DNA from: Enterobacter_D sp963521185
GTDB lineage: Bacteria > Pseudomonadota > Gammaproteobacteria > Enterobacterales > Enterobacteriaceae
Direction of reading: 5' to 3'
Length of the DNA stretch: 64,000 nucleotides
Assembly: GCA_963521185.1 (NCBI GenBank)
Contig: CAUQTV010000002.1
Location: 186,001-250,000, forward strand
Both the position numbers and the translations under genes were made by a program. Shown piece after piece: positions 8,353 through 15,509 of the stretch. A model generated the notes under the pieces. It was not told the origin of the DNA. It saw nothing but the letters and a program-made list of their open reading frames with translations, and did no database searches. Numbering within the stretch: position 1 is the first letter of the stretch; every line of letters starts with the position of its first letter.

Positions 8353-9711
8353 TTAAAACTTCAGGGCGTTAGCGATATCTTCTTCGCTCTCTTCTTCTTC
8401 AATGGTGGCCTGGGCTTTGTTGGCGACCATCACAAACGGCAGATAGACCAGCGTCGCAACGCCCAGGTTAAACAGCGCCAGCAGCAGTGCCGCTACGCTA
8501 CCGTTGGTGTTGAAGAACGCCCCCAGCCCGGTCGGCATCGTCCACGGCGCAATGTTGGTCACCGGGGGAATGATGCCCAGATAATAGGCCACCAGCGTAA
8601 CGGCGGTCAGGATGGGCTGCACCAGCACGAACGGCAGAAACATCACCGGGTTCATGATGATCGGCAGGCCGAACAGGATCGGTTCGTTAATCTGGAAGAT
8701 GCCGGAAGGCAGGGCCAGCTTCGCCACCTGGCGATGATCCGCGCGGCGTGAGCCAATAAAGATCGCGATGATAAGGCCGAGCGTGGCACCGGAACCGCCG
8801 AGCAGAACGTAAGAGTCCAGCATCGGTTTCGCCCAGACGTGAAAGGTTTTACCGGCGGCAAGGGCCGCTTCAACCGAGCCGTACTGCTGATAAATGGCCA
8901 TGTTTTCCAGCGCCCACGGCGTCATGATGCCGTTATCGAGCGCGGTGAGCGCTAAAGAGCCGTGCACGCCGAAGAACCACAGCAGGGAGTTAAAGACCAC
9001 GTAGGCCCAGCCGACCACGCTGCCCATTGACGCCAGTGGCGTGGAGACCGAGTCAAGAATGACCTGATGGAAGTTGGTTCCCCAGTGCGTCAGCGCCCAT
9101 GAGAGAATGCCCATCACCGAGAGAATCAAAAAGCCGGGGATCAGCGCCGAAAACGAGCGTGATACCGAGGCCGGTACGCTGTCCGGCAATCTGATCACCC
9201 AGTTCCGGCGAATAACAAAGGTGAACATCTCTGCCACCACGAGGCCAATCAAAATACCGGAAATGATATTCGCCCCGCCGAGCCAGTTTGCCCCGACCGC
9301 ATAGGCTTCACCAACGCTGTAGGGCGTGACGGTCATAAACGCGGCGACCGATAATAACCCCGCCGCCATCGGGTCAACTTTTCGCTCTTCCGCCAGCGCC
9401 ATACCGATAAAGAACGGGGCCATTAGCGACATAATACCGAGCGTGCCGTTGTAGACGTTACCACCAATCATTTTAAAACCGTTTAAGGTTTCAATGGTGG
9501 AAGCGTCTAAACGCACCCCGAGAGAATAGAAAAAAGATCCTTCGCCAAAACTTAAGAAAACGTTATTAATTAAAACAAACATAGCCCCGGCAAGCGTCAG
9601 CGGCATTAATTTAATAAAACCGTTTTTGATTGCATTAACGTGCGGTTGCTTTCCTATTTTAACAGCAAAGGGAAGCAGGATTTTCTCAAGCGAATCTATT
9701 GCATGGCTCAT
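8353..9711 (-). CDS. chbC: PTS N,N'-diacetylchitobiose-specific EIIC permease
   Basis: A 452-residue EIIC membrane component of the lactose/cellobiose PTS family, forming the sugar channel for chitobiose (and for cellobiose in adapted E. coli strains). Numerous hydrophobic segments are visible throughout. The conserved central region with WFFGVHG and the later IFQINEPILFGLPIIMNP motif carries the glutamate and neighbouring residues used for sugar binding in this family. It is separated from chbB by an 80-base spacer that contains the ChiX pairing site, listed separately. Translation of chbC mRNA is the step that ChiX blocks in E. coli. Full length, no frameshift. Confidence 0.95.
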   Translation of the reverse strand: MSHAIDSLEKILLPFAVKIGKQPHVNAIKNGFIKLMPLTLAGAMFVLINNVFLSFGEGSFFYSLGVRLDASTIETLNGFKMIGGNVYNGTLGIMSLMAPFFIGMALAEERKVDPMAAGLLSVAAFMTVTPYSVGEAYAVGANWLGGANIISGILIGLVVAEMFTFVIRRNWVIRLPDSVPASVSRSFSALIPGFLILSVMGILSWALTHWGTNFHQVILDSVSTPLASMGSVVGWAYVVFNSLLWFFGVHGSLALTALDNGIMTPWALENMAIYQQYGSVEAALAAGKTFHVWAKPMLDSYVLLGGSGATLGLIIAIFIGSRRADHRQVAKLALPSGIFQINEPILFGLPIIMNPVMFLPFVLVQPILTAVTLVAYYLGIIPPVTNIAPWTMPTGLGAFFNTNGSVAALLLALFNLGVATLVYLPFVMVANKAQATIEEEESEEDIANALKF

Positions 9712-9758
9712 AGATACGTGTCCTTAAAAGCCGCAATGAAGGTATTGCGGCAGAATGG

Positions 9759-9779
9759 ATGAAATTACTCTTTGACGGG
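9759..9779 (-). promoter_or_regulatory. ChiX sRNA pairing (decoy) site in the chbB-chbC spacer
   Basis: Read on the mRNA (minus) strand, these 21 bases are complementary to the remembered core of E. coli ChiX sRNA with a single mismatch. In E. coli and Salmonella the chbBC spacer acts as a decoy that sequesters ChiX and triggers its decay, which in turn frees chitoporin (chiP) mRNA. The plus-strand text of this stretch, ending CTCTTTGACGGG, looks like the sRNA itself. A 7-bp hairpin (9731-9750) lies just downstream, before chbC. Confidence 0.78.
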
Positions 9780-9791
9780 AAAAATAAAAAA

Positions 9792-10112
9792 TTAATTTGC
9801 TGCGGCTTTTTTAATCGCGGCGACAGCAGTTTTAAGTACAGCCAAACCATCAATTTTACCGTAGTGTATTGAATCAATCACTTCTACGGGCTTGTTCGGT
9901 AATAAGCGTTGGATTTCGGGCAACATGTAGGCAATTTGTGGCCCTAACAGCACGACATCAGCTTCAATGCCTTTTTCGCCTGCCAGCGTTTCGGGGAATG
10001 CATCAATGATCACCGGGACATCATACTTTTCCGCCTGAGCGCGCATTTTGGTTACCAGCAGCGAGGTGGACATTCCGGCAGAGCAGAACAGATAGATATG
10101 TTTCTTTTCCAT
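9792..10112 (-). CDS. chbB: PTS N,N'-diacetylchitobiose-specific EIIB component
   Basis: A 106-residue EIIB, the first gene of the chb operon. The phospho-cysteine sits in YLFCSAGMSTSLL as Cys10, the canonical site that receives phosphate from ChbA. The C-terminus IDSIHYGKIDG...AAIKKAAAN matches E. coli ChbB nearly perfectly. The reading frame is open further upstream to 10262, but those 50 residues have no counterpart and cross the leader. The ATG at 10112 is chosen because E. coli starts MEKKHIY; an adjacent ATG at 10115 is also possible. The gene is followed by the ChiX decoy spacer and chbC. Confidence 0.95.
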   Translation of the reverse strand: MEKKHIYLFCSAGMSTSLLVTKMRAQAEKYDVPVIIDAFPETLAGEKGIEADVVLLGPQIAYMLPEIQRLLPNKPVEVIDSIHYGKIDGLAVLKTAVAAIKKAAAN

Positions 10113-10161
10113 CATAACCTTCCTTTTTCGACAAACTGCCCGTCTAAGAAAACGCTGTAAC

Positions 10162-10195
10162 GTGTTAACCGATGAGCGGTGTAACTCGTTAACAC
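10162..10195. promoter_or_regulatory. Inverted repeat in the chbB leader
   Basis: Perfect 8-base arms GTGTTAAC (10162-10169) and GTTAACAC (10188-10195) lie 50-80 bases upstream of chbB. It could be a protein-binding site (ChbR binds in this region in E. coli) or an mRNA stem. The binder is not identifiable from sequence. Confidence 0.35.
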
Positions 10196-10250
10196 TTGAG
10201 TTACTTTTGTTTCTGGTTGAAGAAAGTATACGGCATCGCATCTGGCGGGG

Positions 10251-10272
10251 ATAATTCGTCACAAACCAAAAT
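10251..10272 (-). promoter_or_regulatory. Candidate NagC operator 1 of chb
   Basis: On the minus strand the sequence has the NagC pattern: an A/T-rich arm, a central GTGACGAATT, and a second A/T arm. E. coli chb is repressed by NagC through two sites. A second box lies about 66 bases further upstream. Confidence 0.5.
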
Positions 10273-10316
10273 GGTCTCTCATTGACCTGTCATGATGACA
10301 CTCTTCACAAATCGGG

Positions 10317-10340
10317 AAATAATTCGCGTCAAGAAATAAG
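10317..10340 (-). promoter_or_regulatory. Candidate NagC operator 2 of chb
   Basis: On the minus strand this reads TTATTTC, then GACGCGAATTATTT. The A/T arms flank a CG core, as in NagC boxes of nagE/nagB. The spacing to box 1 suits the looped repression known for NagC. The rest of the chbB-osmE gap (10113-10403) shows no coding signal. Confidence 0.5.
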
Positions 10341-10403
10341 ATCGGCAGGCAAAAAGAAACCGGCGCGTTGGCCGGTTCCGCGTTGTGCTCAGGCTAAATG
10401 GGG

Positions 10404-10745
10404 TTATGCCTTAGGTGCCTGCGGGTCAGTATCATACTCCGCACAGGTCTGGTAACCCGAGTTCAGGACATGGCCTGTCTCATCAAGGGCAACAAAGTAG
10501 GTCTCAGTCTTACCATCACGTTGACCCAGGATATAGGTCTGGCAAGTACCACGAGCGTGGATCATGGTCACTTCAGAGGACGGTTTACCGGCCACCTGCA
10601 TAACCTGCGCACGGCTCATGCCTTTTTTAACGTCTTTTACCACCGGCGTGGCAACCTGATCTTTGGTACGATCGTAAGCGGTACACCCCGCCAGCATCGT
10701 CATTACCGCCGCTGCACCCAGAATTCCTGCGAGTTTCATGTTCAT
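10404..10745 (-). CDS. osmE: Osmotically inducible lipoprotein OsmE (SmpA/OmlA fold)
   Basis: A 113-residue outer-membrane lipoprotein. The signal peptide ends in the lipobox LAGC, with the lipidated cysteine at position 21. The mature part matches E. coli OsmE (KKGMSRAQVMQVAGKP, then CQTYILGQRDGK and GYQTCAEYDTDPQA) and belongs to the SmpA/OmlA (BamE-like) fold. Its exact role in the envelope is unknown. In E. coli it is induced by osmotic stress and stationary phase. The start at 10745 is preceded by AGGAAGGA. It is transcribed leftward ahead of chb, as in E. coli, and is divergent from nadE. Confidence 0.95.
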   Translation of the reverse strand: MNMKLAGILGAAAVMTMLAGCTAYDRTKDQVATPVVKDVKKGMSRAQVMQVAGKPSSEVTMIHARGTCQTYILGQRDGKTETYFVALDETGHVLNSGYQTCAEYDTDPQAPKA

Positions 10746-11010
10746 ATTCCTTCCTCTTGAGTATCCGCTGTTGTATCAGCGTGTTATCTAAGCCTGGAAT
10801 ATAAAATAACATTTTTCAACTTTGCACTGACAATGACCGGACGATGGCATAACTTTCGGAAAAATCTAATAAAAGTAAAACAACCTGCTAAAACGTCGTA
10901 ATTTGCGGCACTCAACGCGCCATGCCTTGTCGTTTGGGCCTCAAAGGGTTAGCTTTACGGAATCACTACTTTTAACCTGCCAGGCAGGACTACAGACGGA
11001 GGGTGTTTTA

Positions 11011-11838
11011 ATGACTCTACAGCAAGAGATTATTCAGGCGCTGGGCGTAAAACCAACCATTAATGCGGAAGAAGAGATTCGCCGTAGCGTGGATTTTTTA
11101 AAGGCCTATTTAACCGCGCATCCTTTTTTGAAATCCCTGGTGCTGGGCATCAGCGGCGGTCAGGATTCCACGCTGACCGGTGCACTGTGCCAGCGCGCAA
11201 TCAGCGAGCTGCGCGATGAAACCAGTGATCCGGCTTACCAGTTTATCGCCGTACGACTGCCCTACGGCGTGCAGGCCGATGAACAGGATTGCCAGGACGC
11301 CATTAATTTCATTCAGCCCGACCGCGTGCTGACCGTCAATATCAAAGGCGCGGTGCTGGCCAGCGAGCAGGCCCTGCGCGAAGCCGGTATTGAACTGAGC
11401 GACTTTATCCGCGGTAACGAAAAAGCCCGTGAGCGCATGAAGGCGCAGTACAGCATTGCAGGGATGAATAAAGGTGTGGTGGTCGGTACGGACCACGGCG
11501 CGGAAGCGGTGACCGGGTTCTTCACCAAATATGGCGATGGCGGCACCGACATCAACCCGATTTTCCGCCTCAATAAGCGCCAGGGGAAACAGCTGCTCGC
11601 CCAGCTTGGCTGCCCGGAGCATCTGTACAAAAAGGCCCCGACGGCGGATCTGGAAGACGATCGCCCTTCTCTGCCTGATGAAGCCGCGCTCGGCGTAACC
11701 TATGAAAACATTGATGATTATCTCGAAGGGAAAGCGCTGGACGACGGCACTTCCCGCATCATCGAGGGCTGGTATCTTAAAACCGAGCACAAACGTCGCC
11801 CGCCGATCACCGTCTTCGACGACTTCTGGAAAAAATAA
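11011..11838 (+). CDS. nadE: NH3-dependent NAD+ synthetase
   Basis: A 275-residue enzyme catalysing the last step of NAD+ synthesis, amidating deamido-NAD+ with ammonia and ATP. The PP-loop is visible as LGISGGQDSTLTG near residue 45. The GTDHGAEAVTGFFTKYGDGG segment (about residues 160-180) and the C-terminal basic tail EHKRRPP are family hallmarks. The frame is open upstream to 10903, but the ATG at 11011 gives the E. coli N-terminus MTLQQEIIQALG and is preceded by a GGAGGGT ribosome-binding site. A good terminator follows at 11846. Confidence 0.96.
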   Translation: MTLQQEIIQALGVKPTINAEEEIRRSVDFLKAYLTAHPFLKSLVLGISGGQDSTLTGALCQRAISELRDETSDPAYQFIAVRLPYGVQADEQDCQDAINFIQPDRVLTVNIKGAVLASEQALREAGIELSDFIRGNEKARERMKAQYSIAGMNKGVVVGTDHGAEAVTGFFTKYGDGGTDINPIFRLNKRQGKQLLAQLGCPEHLYKKAPTADLEDDRPSLPDEAALGVTYENIDDYLEGKALDDGTSRIIEGWYLKTEHKRRPPITVFDDFWKK

Positions 11839-11845
11839 AAATAAC

Positions 11846-11871
11846 GAGGCGGCGACGGTCGCCTCTTTTTT
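11846..11871 (+). terminator. Rho-independent terminator of nadE
   Basis: Stem GAGGCG (11846-11851) with CGCCTC (11860-11865) and an 8-base loop, followed by six T residues. It ends nadE transcription just before the LexA-controlled cho promoter. Confidence 0.85.
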
Positions 11872-11890
11872 CGCCAGCGATGGCCTGATA

Positions 11891-11910
11891 CACTGTACAG
11901 GTAAACAGTA
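11891..11910 (+). promoter_or_regulatory. LexA (SOS) box of cho
   Basis: The 20-base site contains CTG (11893-11895), ten bases, then CAG (11906-11908), the invariant CTG-N10-CAG of LexA operators, with the usual A/T-rich core and TA flanks. It lies 14 bases upstream of the cho start, so LexA binding would block the promoter or early elongation. E. coli cho is a proven SOS gene. Confidence 0.88.
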
Positions 11911-11923
11911 TCAGGAGTCGTTT

Positions 11924-12799
11924 GTGGCAAGGCGTCAATCTGCCCCGCGTCTGGAATTTGAAGCGGCGGCCATCTATGAGTACCCCGAGCATTTGCGTCC
12001 ATGGCTGGAAGCAATGCCAAAACATCCCGGTGTCTATTTTTTTCACGGCGAAAGTGAAGCCATGCCGCTGTATATCGGCAAGAGCGTCAATATTCGCAGC
12101 CGTGTGCTGTCGCATTTGCGCACGCCGGATGAAGCCGCCATGCTGCGTCAGGCGCGCCGCATCACCTGGACCTGCACCGCCGGCGAGCTGGGCGCGCTGT
12201 TGCTGGAAGCGCAGCTGATAAAAGAGCAGCAGCCGCTGTTTAATAAGCGTCTGCGACGCAATCGCCAATTGTGCTCATTGCTGCTGCATGACGATAAACC
12301 CCAGGTGGTCTACGCCAAAGAGATCGATTTTTCCTCGCAGCCGGGGCTGTATGGCCTGTTCGCTAACCGTCGCACTGCGCTGCAAACGCTACAGTCCATC
12401 GCCGATGAGCAGAAGCTCTGCTATGGCCTGCTCGGACTGGAGTCATTGACGCGCGGGCGGGGCTGTTTTCGTTCGGCGTTAAACCGCTGTGCAGGGGCGT
12501 GCTGCGGCAAAGAGAGCGTCGAGGCGCACCATACGCGGCTGCGCGAGGCGATGGTTCGCATGCGCCTGATTTGCTGGCCCTGGCAGGGTGCGGTGGCGCT
12601 TAAAGAGAGTCACGGCGAGATGACGCAGTTTCACATCATTCATAACTGGCTGTGGCTGGGATCGGTGGCGTCGCTGGATGCGGCGTCGGGGTTGCAGCGC
12701 GCGTCGGCGAAATTTGACCAGGACGGCTACAAAATTCTCTGCAAACCGCTGATGGCCGGGCTTTTTGATATCACGGAGCTGCCCTGGCCTGCTCCGTGA
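11924..12799 (+). CDS. cho: Excinuclease Cho (UvrC homologue, SOS-induced)
   Basis: A 291-residue nuclease homologous to the N-terminal half of UvrC. With UvrAB it makes the 3' incision at bulky DNA lesions that UvrC handles poorly. The GIY-YIG nuclease motif is visible in GVYFFHGE.....PLYIGKS, followed by NIRSRVLSHL and the catalytic-glutamate region LLLEAQLIKEQQPLFNKRL (about residues 100-118). The conserved CAGACCGKES cysteine segment is in the second half. The frame stays open upstream into nadE, but the GTG at 11924 is chosen because the following residues match the E. coli start and an AGGAG box lies 6 bases before it. A LexA box overlaps the promoter. Length compares with 295 in E. coli. 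Confidence 0.94.
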   Translation: MARRQSAPRLEFEAAAIYEYPEHLRPWLEAMPKHPGVYFFHGESEAMPLYIGKSVNIRSRVLSHLRTPDEAAMLRQARRITWTCTAGELGALLLEAQLIKEQQPLFNKRLRRNRQLCSLLLHDDKPQVVYAKEIDFSSQPGLYGLFANRRTALQTLQSIADEQKLCYGLLGLESLTRGRGCFRSALNRCAGACCGKESVEAHHTRLREAMVRMRLICWPWQGAVALKESHGEMTQFHIIHNWLWLGSVASLDAASGLQRASAKFDQDGYKILCKPLMAGLFDITELPWPAP

Positions 12800-12817
12800 C
12801 GTTAACGCAGCGGGCGC

Positions 12818-13375
12818 TTAGTGCCCCGGAAGCCAGGTGATTTCACTGAACAACAGCTGCCCTTCAGGCTTGAGCAGACGCAGGGTGTGCCGTCCATCCT
12901 GCCAGCACGCGCCCTGATCGGCGGTGAGCAGTTTGTCGCCAAGCTGCCATGCGCCACTGAGCACGAAGATCACCCCGCCGCGCGAACCAAAAGTGGTAAA
13001 GGTCCGGTCAGCGACGCGCACCTTTGCCCGGCAGCGATCGCGGCGGGTCATGATATTAAAATCCATCGACATTTGTCCGTCGCAAAGCTGCGCCTTGACC
13101 GGCTGCTCACCCGCGAACGCGAAAGGCTGAAGACGCTTGAGGGTATGGCAAAAGGCGTTGCCGCCATCCAGCGTCACTTCGCCGCCTTCAATCAGCGTGA
13201 TCACCCGATCGACGCCAGGGAACTGAGGAAAATCACCGTTGCTGGCAAGCGAAGCGATACTTGCGCGCCAGTGAAACTCTCTGGTAGCCGCCGGAAAGCA
13301 ACAAATTTCACGGGTTTCGCCTGCGCCGTTACGCCACAGATTCACCGCCATTTTGCGGATATCAAAATATTCCAT
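12818..13375 (-). CDS. ves: Ves family cupin protein (HutD/Ves)
   Basis: A 185-residue HutD/Ves-family beta-barrel protein, aligning over its full length with E. coli Ves (191 residues). Conserved segments include VNLWRNGAGETREI near the N-terminus, FHWRASIASLASNGDFP, and a C-terminal SGAWQLGDKLLTADQGACW. In E. coli it is described only as a cold- and stress-inducible protein; no reaction has been established. The longer frame to 13450 is rejected because an AGGAG lies 5 bases before the ATG at 13375 and E. coli starts MEYFD. It is convergent with cho. Confidence 0.9.
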   Translation of the reverse strand: MEYFDIRKMAVNLWRNGAGETREICCFPAATREFHWRASIASLASNGDFPQFPGVDRVITLIEGGEVTLDGGNAFCHTLKRLQPFAFAGEQPVKAQLCDGQMSMDFNIMTRRDRCRAKVRVADRTFTTFGSRGGVIFVLSGAWQLGDKLLTADQGACWQDGRHTLRLLKPEGQLLFSEITWLPGH

Positions 13376-13685
13376 CATCACTCCTGAATGACGCGCAACA
13401 CGCGTCAACGCCACAGCAATCGCCATAGCGTCATGTTTGTTATCGTACATCGTGCCACCGTTACGTTATCGGCAGCGGGCGTGAATTGCCTTAGCGATGA
13501 CGCAGCATCTCGCGATTATTTTTTTAATAGCCTGATACGGAACGTGTTTCGCGTCGTGCTGGCTAAAGGAGCATACCCTGTGGATAGCGGCTGACAAGAG
13601 GGGATGAAAGAAAAAACCGCCGGACCTGCCCACAGCCCGATGGCATACGTGGACAAGACCGGCGGTCTTAATAATGTGCGCTGAG
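13376..13685. other. Intergenic region between ves and spy
   Basis: No supported gene. A plus-strand open frame at 13388-13594 has no ribosome-binding site or recognisable homology. The right part contains a perfect short hairpin, AAGACC-GGC-GGTCTT (13655-13669), just beyond the spy stop, which may end spy transcripts. The left part must hold the ves promoter. Confidence 0.5.
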
Positions 13686-14168
13686 TTATTCAGCTGGTTG
13701 AGGCATTTTACCTTCCGGTGCCGGACGTTCTGTCAGACGCTTCTCAAAATTGGCATTAAACTGCTTTTTCTGTTCCGGTGTTAAAATGTTGTAAATTTTG
13801 TTCTGAGTTTCCATGTGTGCCAGCATGCGGGCTTTGTGATCGGCAGCCATTTTGTCGATCTGCGCTTCGGCTTTCGCTTTATCGAAGCTGTCGCTGGCGA
13901 TAATGTCATGGGCGGCGCGGCGTTCTTCCAGCGACGGGCGTTTCATCTGGTCGCGCTGGCCTTTCATGATCTCGCGCACCTGTTGTTTCTGCGCATCGGT
14001 CAGGTTCAGGTCTTTAAACATCATGTCGTGATGAGGACCCGGCTTGCCTTTGTGGTGCATCATCGGTTTGCTATCGGCAGGTGCAGCGGTGGTATCCGCA
14101 GCGTGAGCCAGGTTAGCAGCACCCAGAGCCAGGGTAGAGGCAACAAACAGAGCGGTCATTTTACGCAT
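13686..14168 (-). CDS. spy: Periplasmic ATP-independent chaperone Spy
   Basis: A 160-residue periplasmic protein with a classical signal peptide (MRKMTALFVASTLALG, ending AHA before ADTT). The mature protein is helical and highly charged, with the two LTxxQ motifs of the CpxP/Spy family: LTDAQKQQVREIMKGQRDQMKRP in the middle and LTPEQKKQFNANFEKRLTERP near the end. Spy forms a cradle-shaped dimer that protects unfolding proteins in the periplasm. The start at 14168 matches E. coli MRKLTALF; the ATG at 14174 is two codons upstream. In E. coli it is strongly induced by the Cpx and Bae envelope-stress systems. Confidence 0.95.
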   Translation of the reverse strand: MRKMTALFVASTLALGAANLAHAADTTAAPADSKPMMHHKGKPGPHHDMMFKDLNLTDAQKQQVREIMKGQRDQMKRPSLEERRAAHDIIASDSFDKAKAEAQIDKMAADHKARMLAHMETQNKIYNILTPEQKKQFNANFEKRLTERPAPEGKMPQPAE

Positions 14169-14527
14169 AATCATCTTCCTTCTAGCAGTTATTTTTTACG
14201 GCCATCGTTACGATAACGAATATTTCACAGTGCCGTGTTGACGAGACTCACTTTACGGGGTTTTTCGTCAAATAATCAGAGCAACGGTAAAGCATTGAAA
14301 GTGTAAAAAACAGTTTATCGGCAATTATGAAGAGAATATGGATAAAGCGTGGAGAGTTGAAACAGAAATAGTCAACATGATGATTTAGAAGGGAATGTGA
14401 AGAATACTACCGCATCAGCGTATAATAATAAAGCAATCTGATAAGATAATTCTGTAGCACGCATGAAAACATGAATTTCATTAACCTGTTGACGCCTGTA
14501 TTGCAGTGGCAATAAAGGCGCAAAAGA
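14169..14527. promoter_or_regulatory. spy upstream region with a possible Cpx-type GTAAA repeat
   Basis: There is no gene in this 359-base gap. At 14287-14307 a GTAAA....GAAAG.GTAAA arrangement resembles a CpxR box (GTAAA-N5-GTAAA), although the second half-site is imperfect at canonical spacing. E. coli spy is CpxR- and BaeR-activated, which makes a site here likely. The right half, before the astE stop, shows only A/T-rich sequence and no evident terminator. Confidence 0.4.
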
Positions 14528-15496
14528 TTATTTGATACGTTCGAGCATTAAGCCTGCGCGCAGCCCGGCGGCGACGTTGGGATTAGGAAATAAGATATAC
14601 TCCACGTCGCGTTGCGCCACGTACCGGGTTTCGCCGTCGTCCGCAAGGGCTGCGCCCGCCCGAAATGGCGTAAAATTGAGCGTCTCATCTGACATATGCA
14701 GCACAAACGCCGCGCTGTTGCGGGTGATCTGCTGCACAACCCGGTAACGCACCGGCGGCTGAGAGTCTGTCATCCCCGGCGTATCGCTCAGCAGCGCGCT
14801 TATCGCGTGCAGCGTTGCGGAAAACTGATGCAGATCGTTTTCACCAAACGGCAGCGCTTTTCCCAGCTCCAGCGTGCAGGCCAGCGCGGAGAACATCTCG
14901 CCGCTGTAGTGGGTAAAGGTGCCCCCAGGCGACTGATGAAACACCAGCGCTTCCAGCCCCGCCTCGCCCAGCCAGCGCAAATACGCCTCATCCCATGGGC
15001 TTTCACGCTGCGGTAGCACACCAAAACGCAGATGATGCGAACCGCGCAGGGCAGTGTGCATATCCAGATGCCAGCGTGCACCCTGGGGCGAGGCGGCGAA
15101 AAACAGGCTTACCGCCTGTTCTAACTGCTGGGCGCGGACCGTCTCGGCGCTGTGGGCAAACTGCTGCCAGCGCCCGCCGAACATACGGTTCATGTCACTG
15201 TGCAGATAGCGTTTTCCCGCCCGCAGCGCCGGGGGATTGCCGAGGATCACCAGCAGACGCCAGCGCAGCGGCACGGTACCGCTGAACAGGCCGCGAAGCA
15301 GGTTATCCAGCATCTCCACCGGGGCCGTTTCATTGCCGTGAATCCCCGCTGAGAGCACCAGCGATTTGTCCACAGGCTGGTGAGGCGTAAGCTCCAGGAT
15401 CCCCTCTCCGCGCCAGTACCAGCGAAAATCGCCCTGCTCCCCCCTCGGATTTTCCGGTCGTCGCCCGGCCAGCGTCAGCGCCAGAAAATTTTCCAT
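14528..15496 (-). CDS. astE: Succinylglutamate desuccinylase AstE
   Basis: A 322-residue zinc hydrolase of the AspA/AstE family, exactly the E. coli length. It performs the fifth and last step of the arginine succinyltransferase pathway: N-succinylglutamate to glutamate plus succinate. The zinc-binding HGNE motif is in LSAGIHGNETAPVEM (His53, Glu56), and the third ligand histidine is in RWHLDMHTALRGSHH. The catalytic glutamate lies in the C-terminal TLELGKALPFGEND segment. It is the last gene of astCADBE, 13 bases after astB. Confidence 0.96.
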   Translation of the reverse strand: MENFLALTLAGRRPENPRGEQGDFRWYWRGEGILELTPHQPVDKSLVLSAGIHGNETAPVEMLDNLLRGLFSGTVPLRWRLLVILGNPPALRAGKRYLHSDMNRMFGGRWQQFAHSAETVRAQQLEQAVSLFFAASPQGARWHLDMHTALRGSHHLRFGVLPQRESPWDEAYLRWLGEAGLEALVFHQSPGGTFTHYSGEMFSALACTLELGKALPFGENDLHQFSATLHAISALLSDTPGMTDSQPPVRYRVVQQITRNSAAFVLHMSDETLNFTPFRAGAALADDGETRYVAQRDVEYILFPNPNVAAGLRAGLMLERIK

Positions 15497-15509
15497 AACG
15501 ATCCTCCTG

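Noticed and set aside
9792..10262. A 156-residue form of ChbB
   Set aside because: The extra 50 N-terminal residues are translated leader sequence across the inverted repeat; the E. coli start aligns with 10112.
13388..13594. A 68-residue plus-strand frame between ves and spy
   Set aside because: It starts in the ves leader, has no ribosome-binding site and an unnatural composition; treated as chance.
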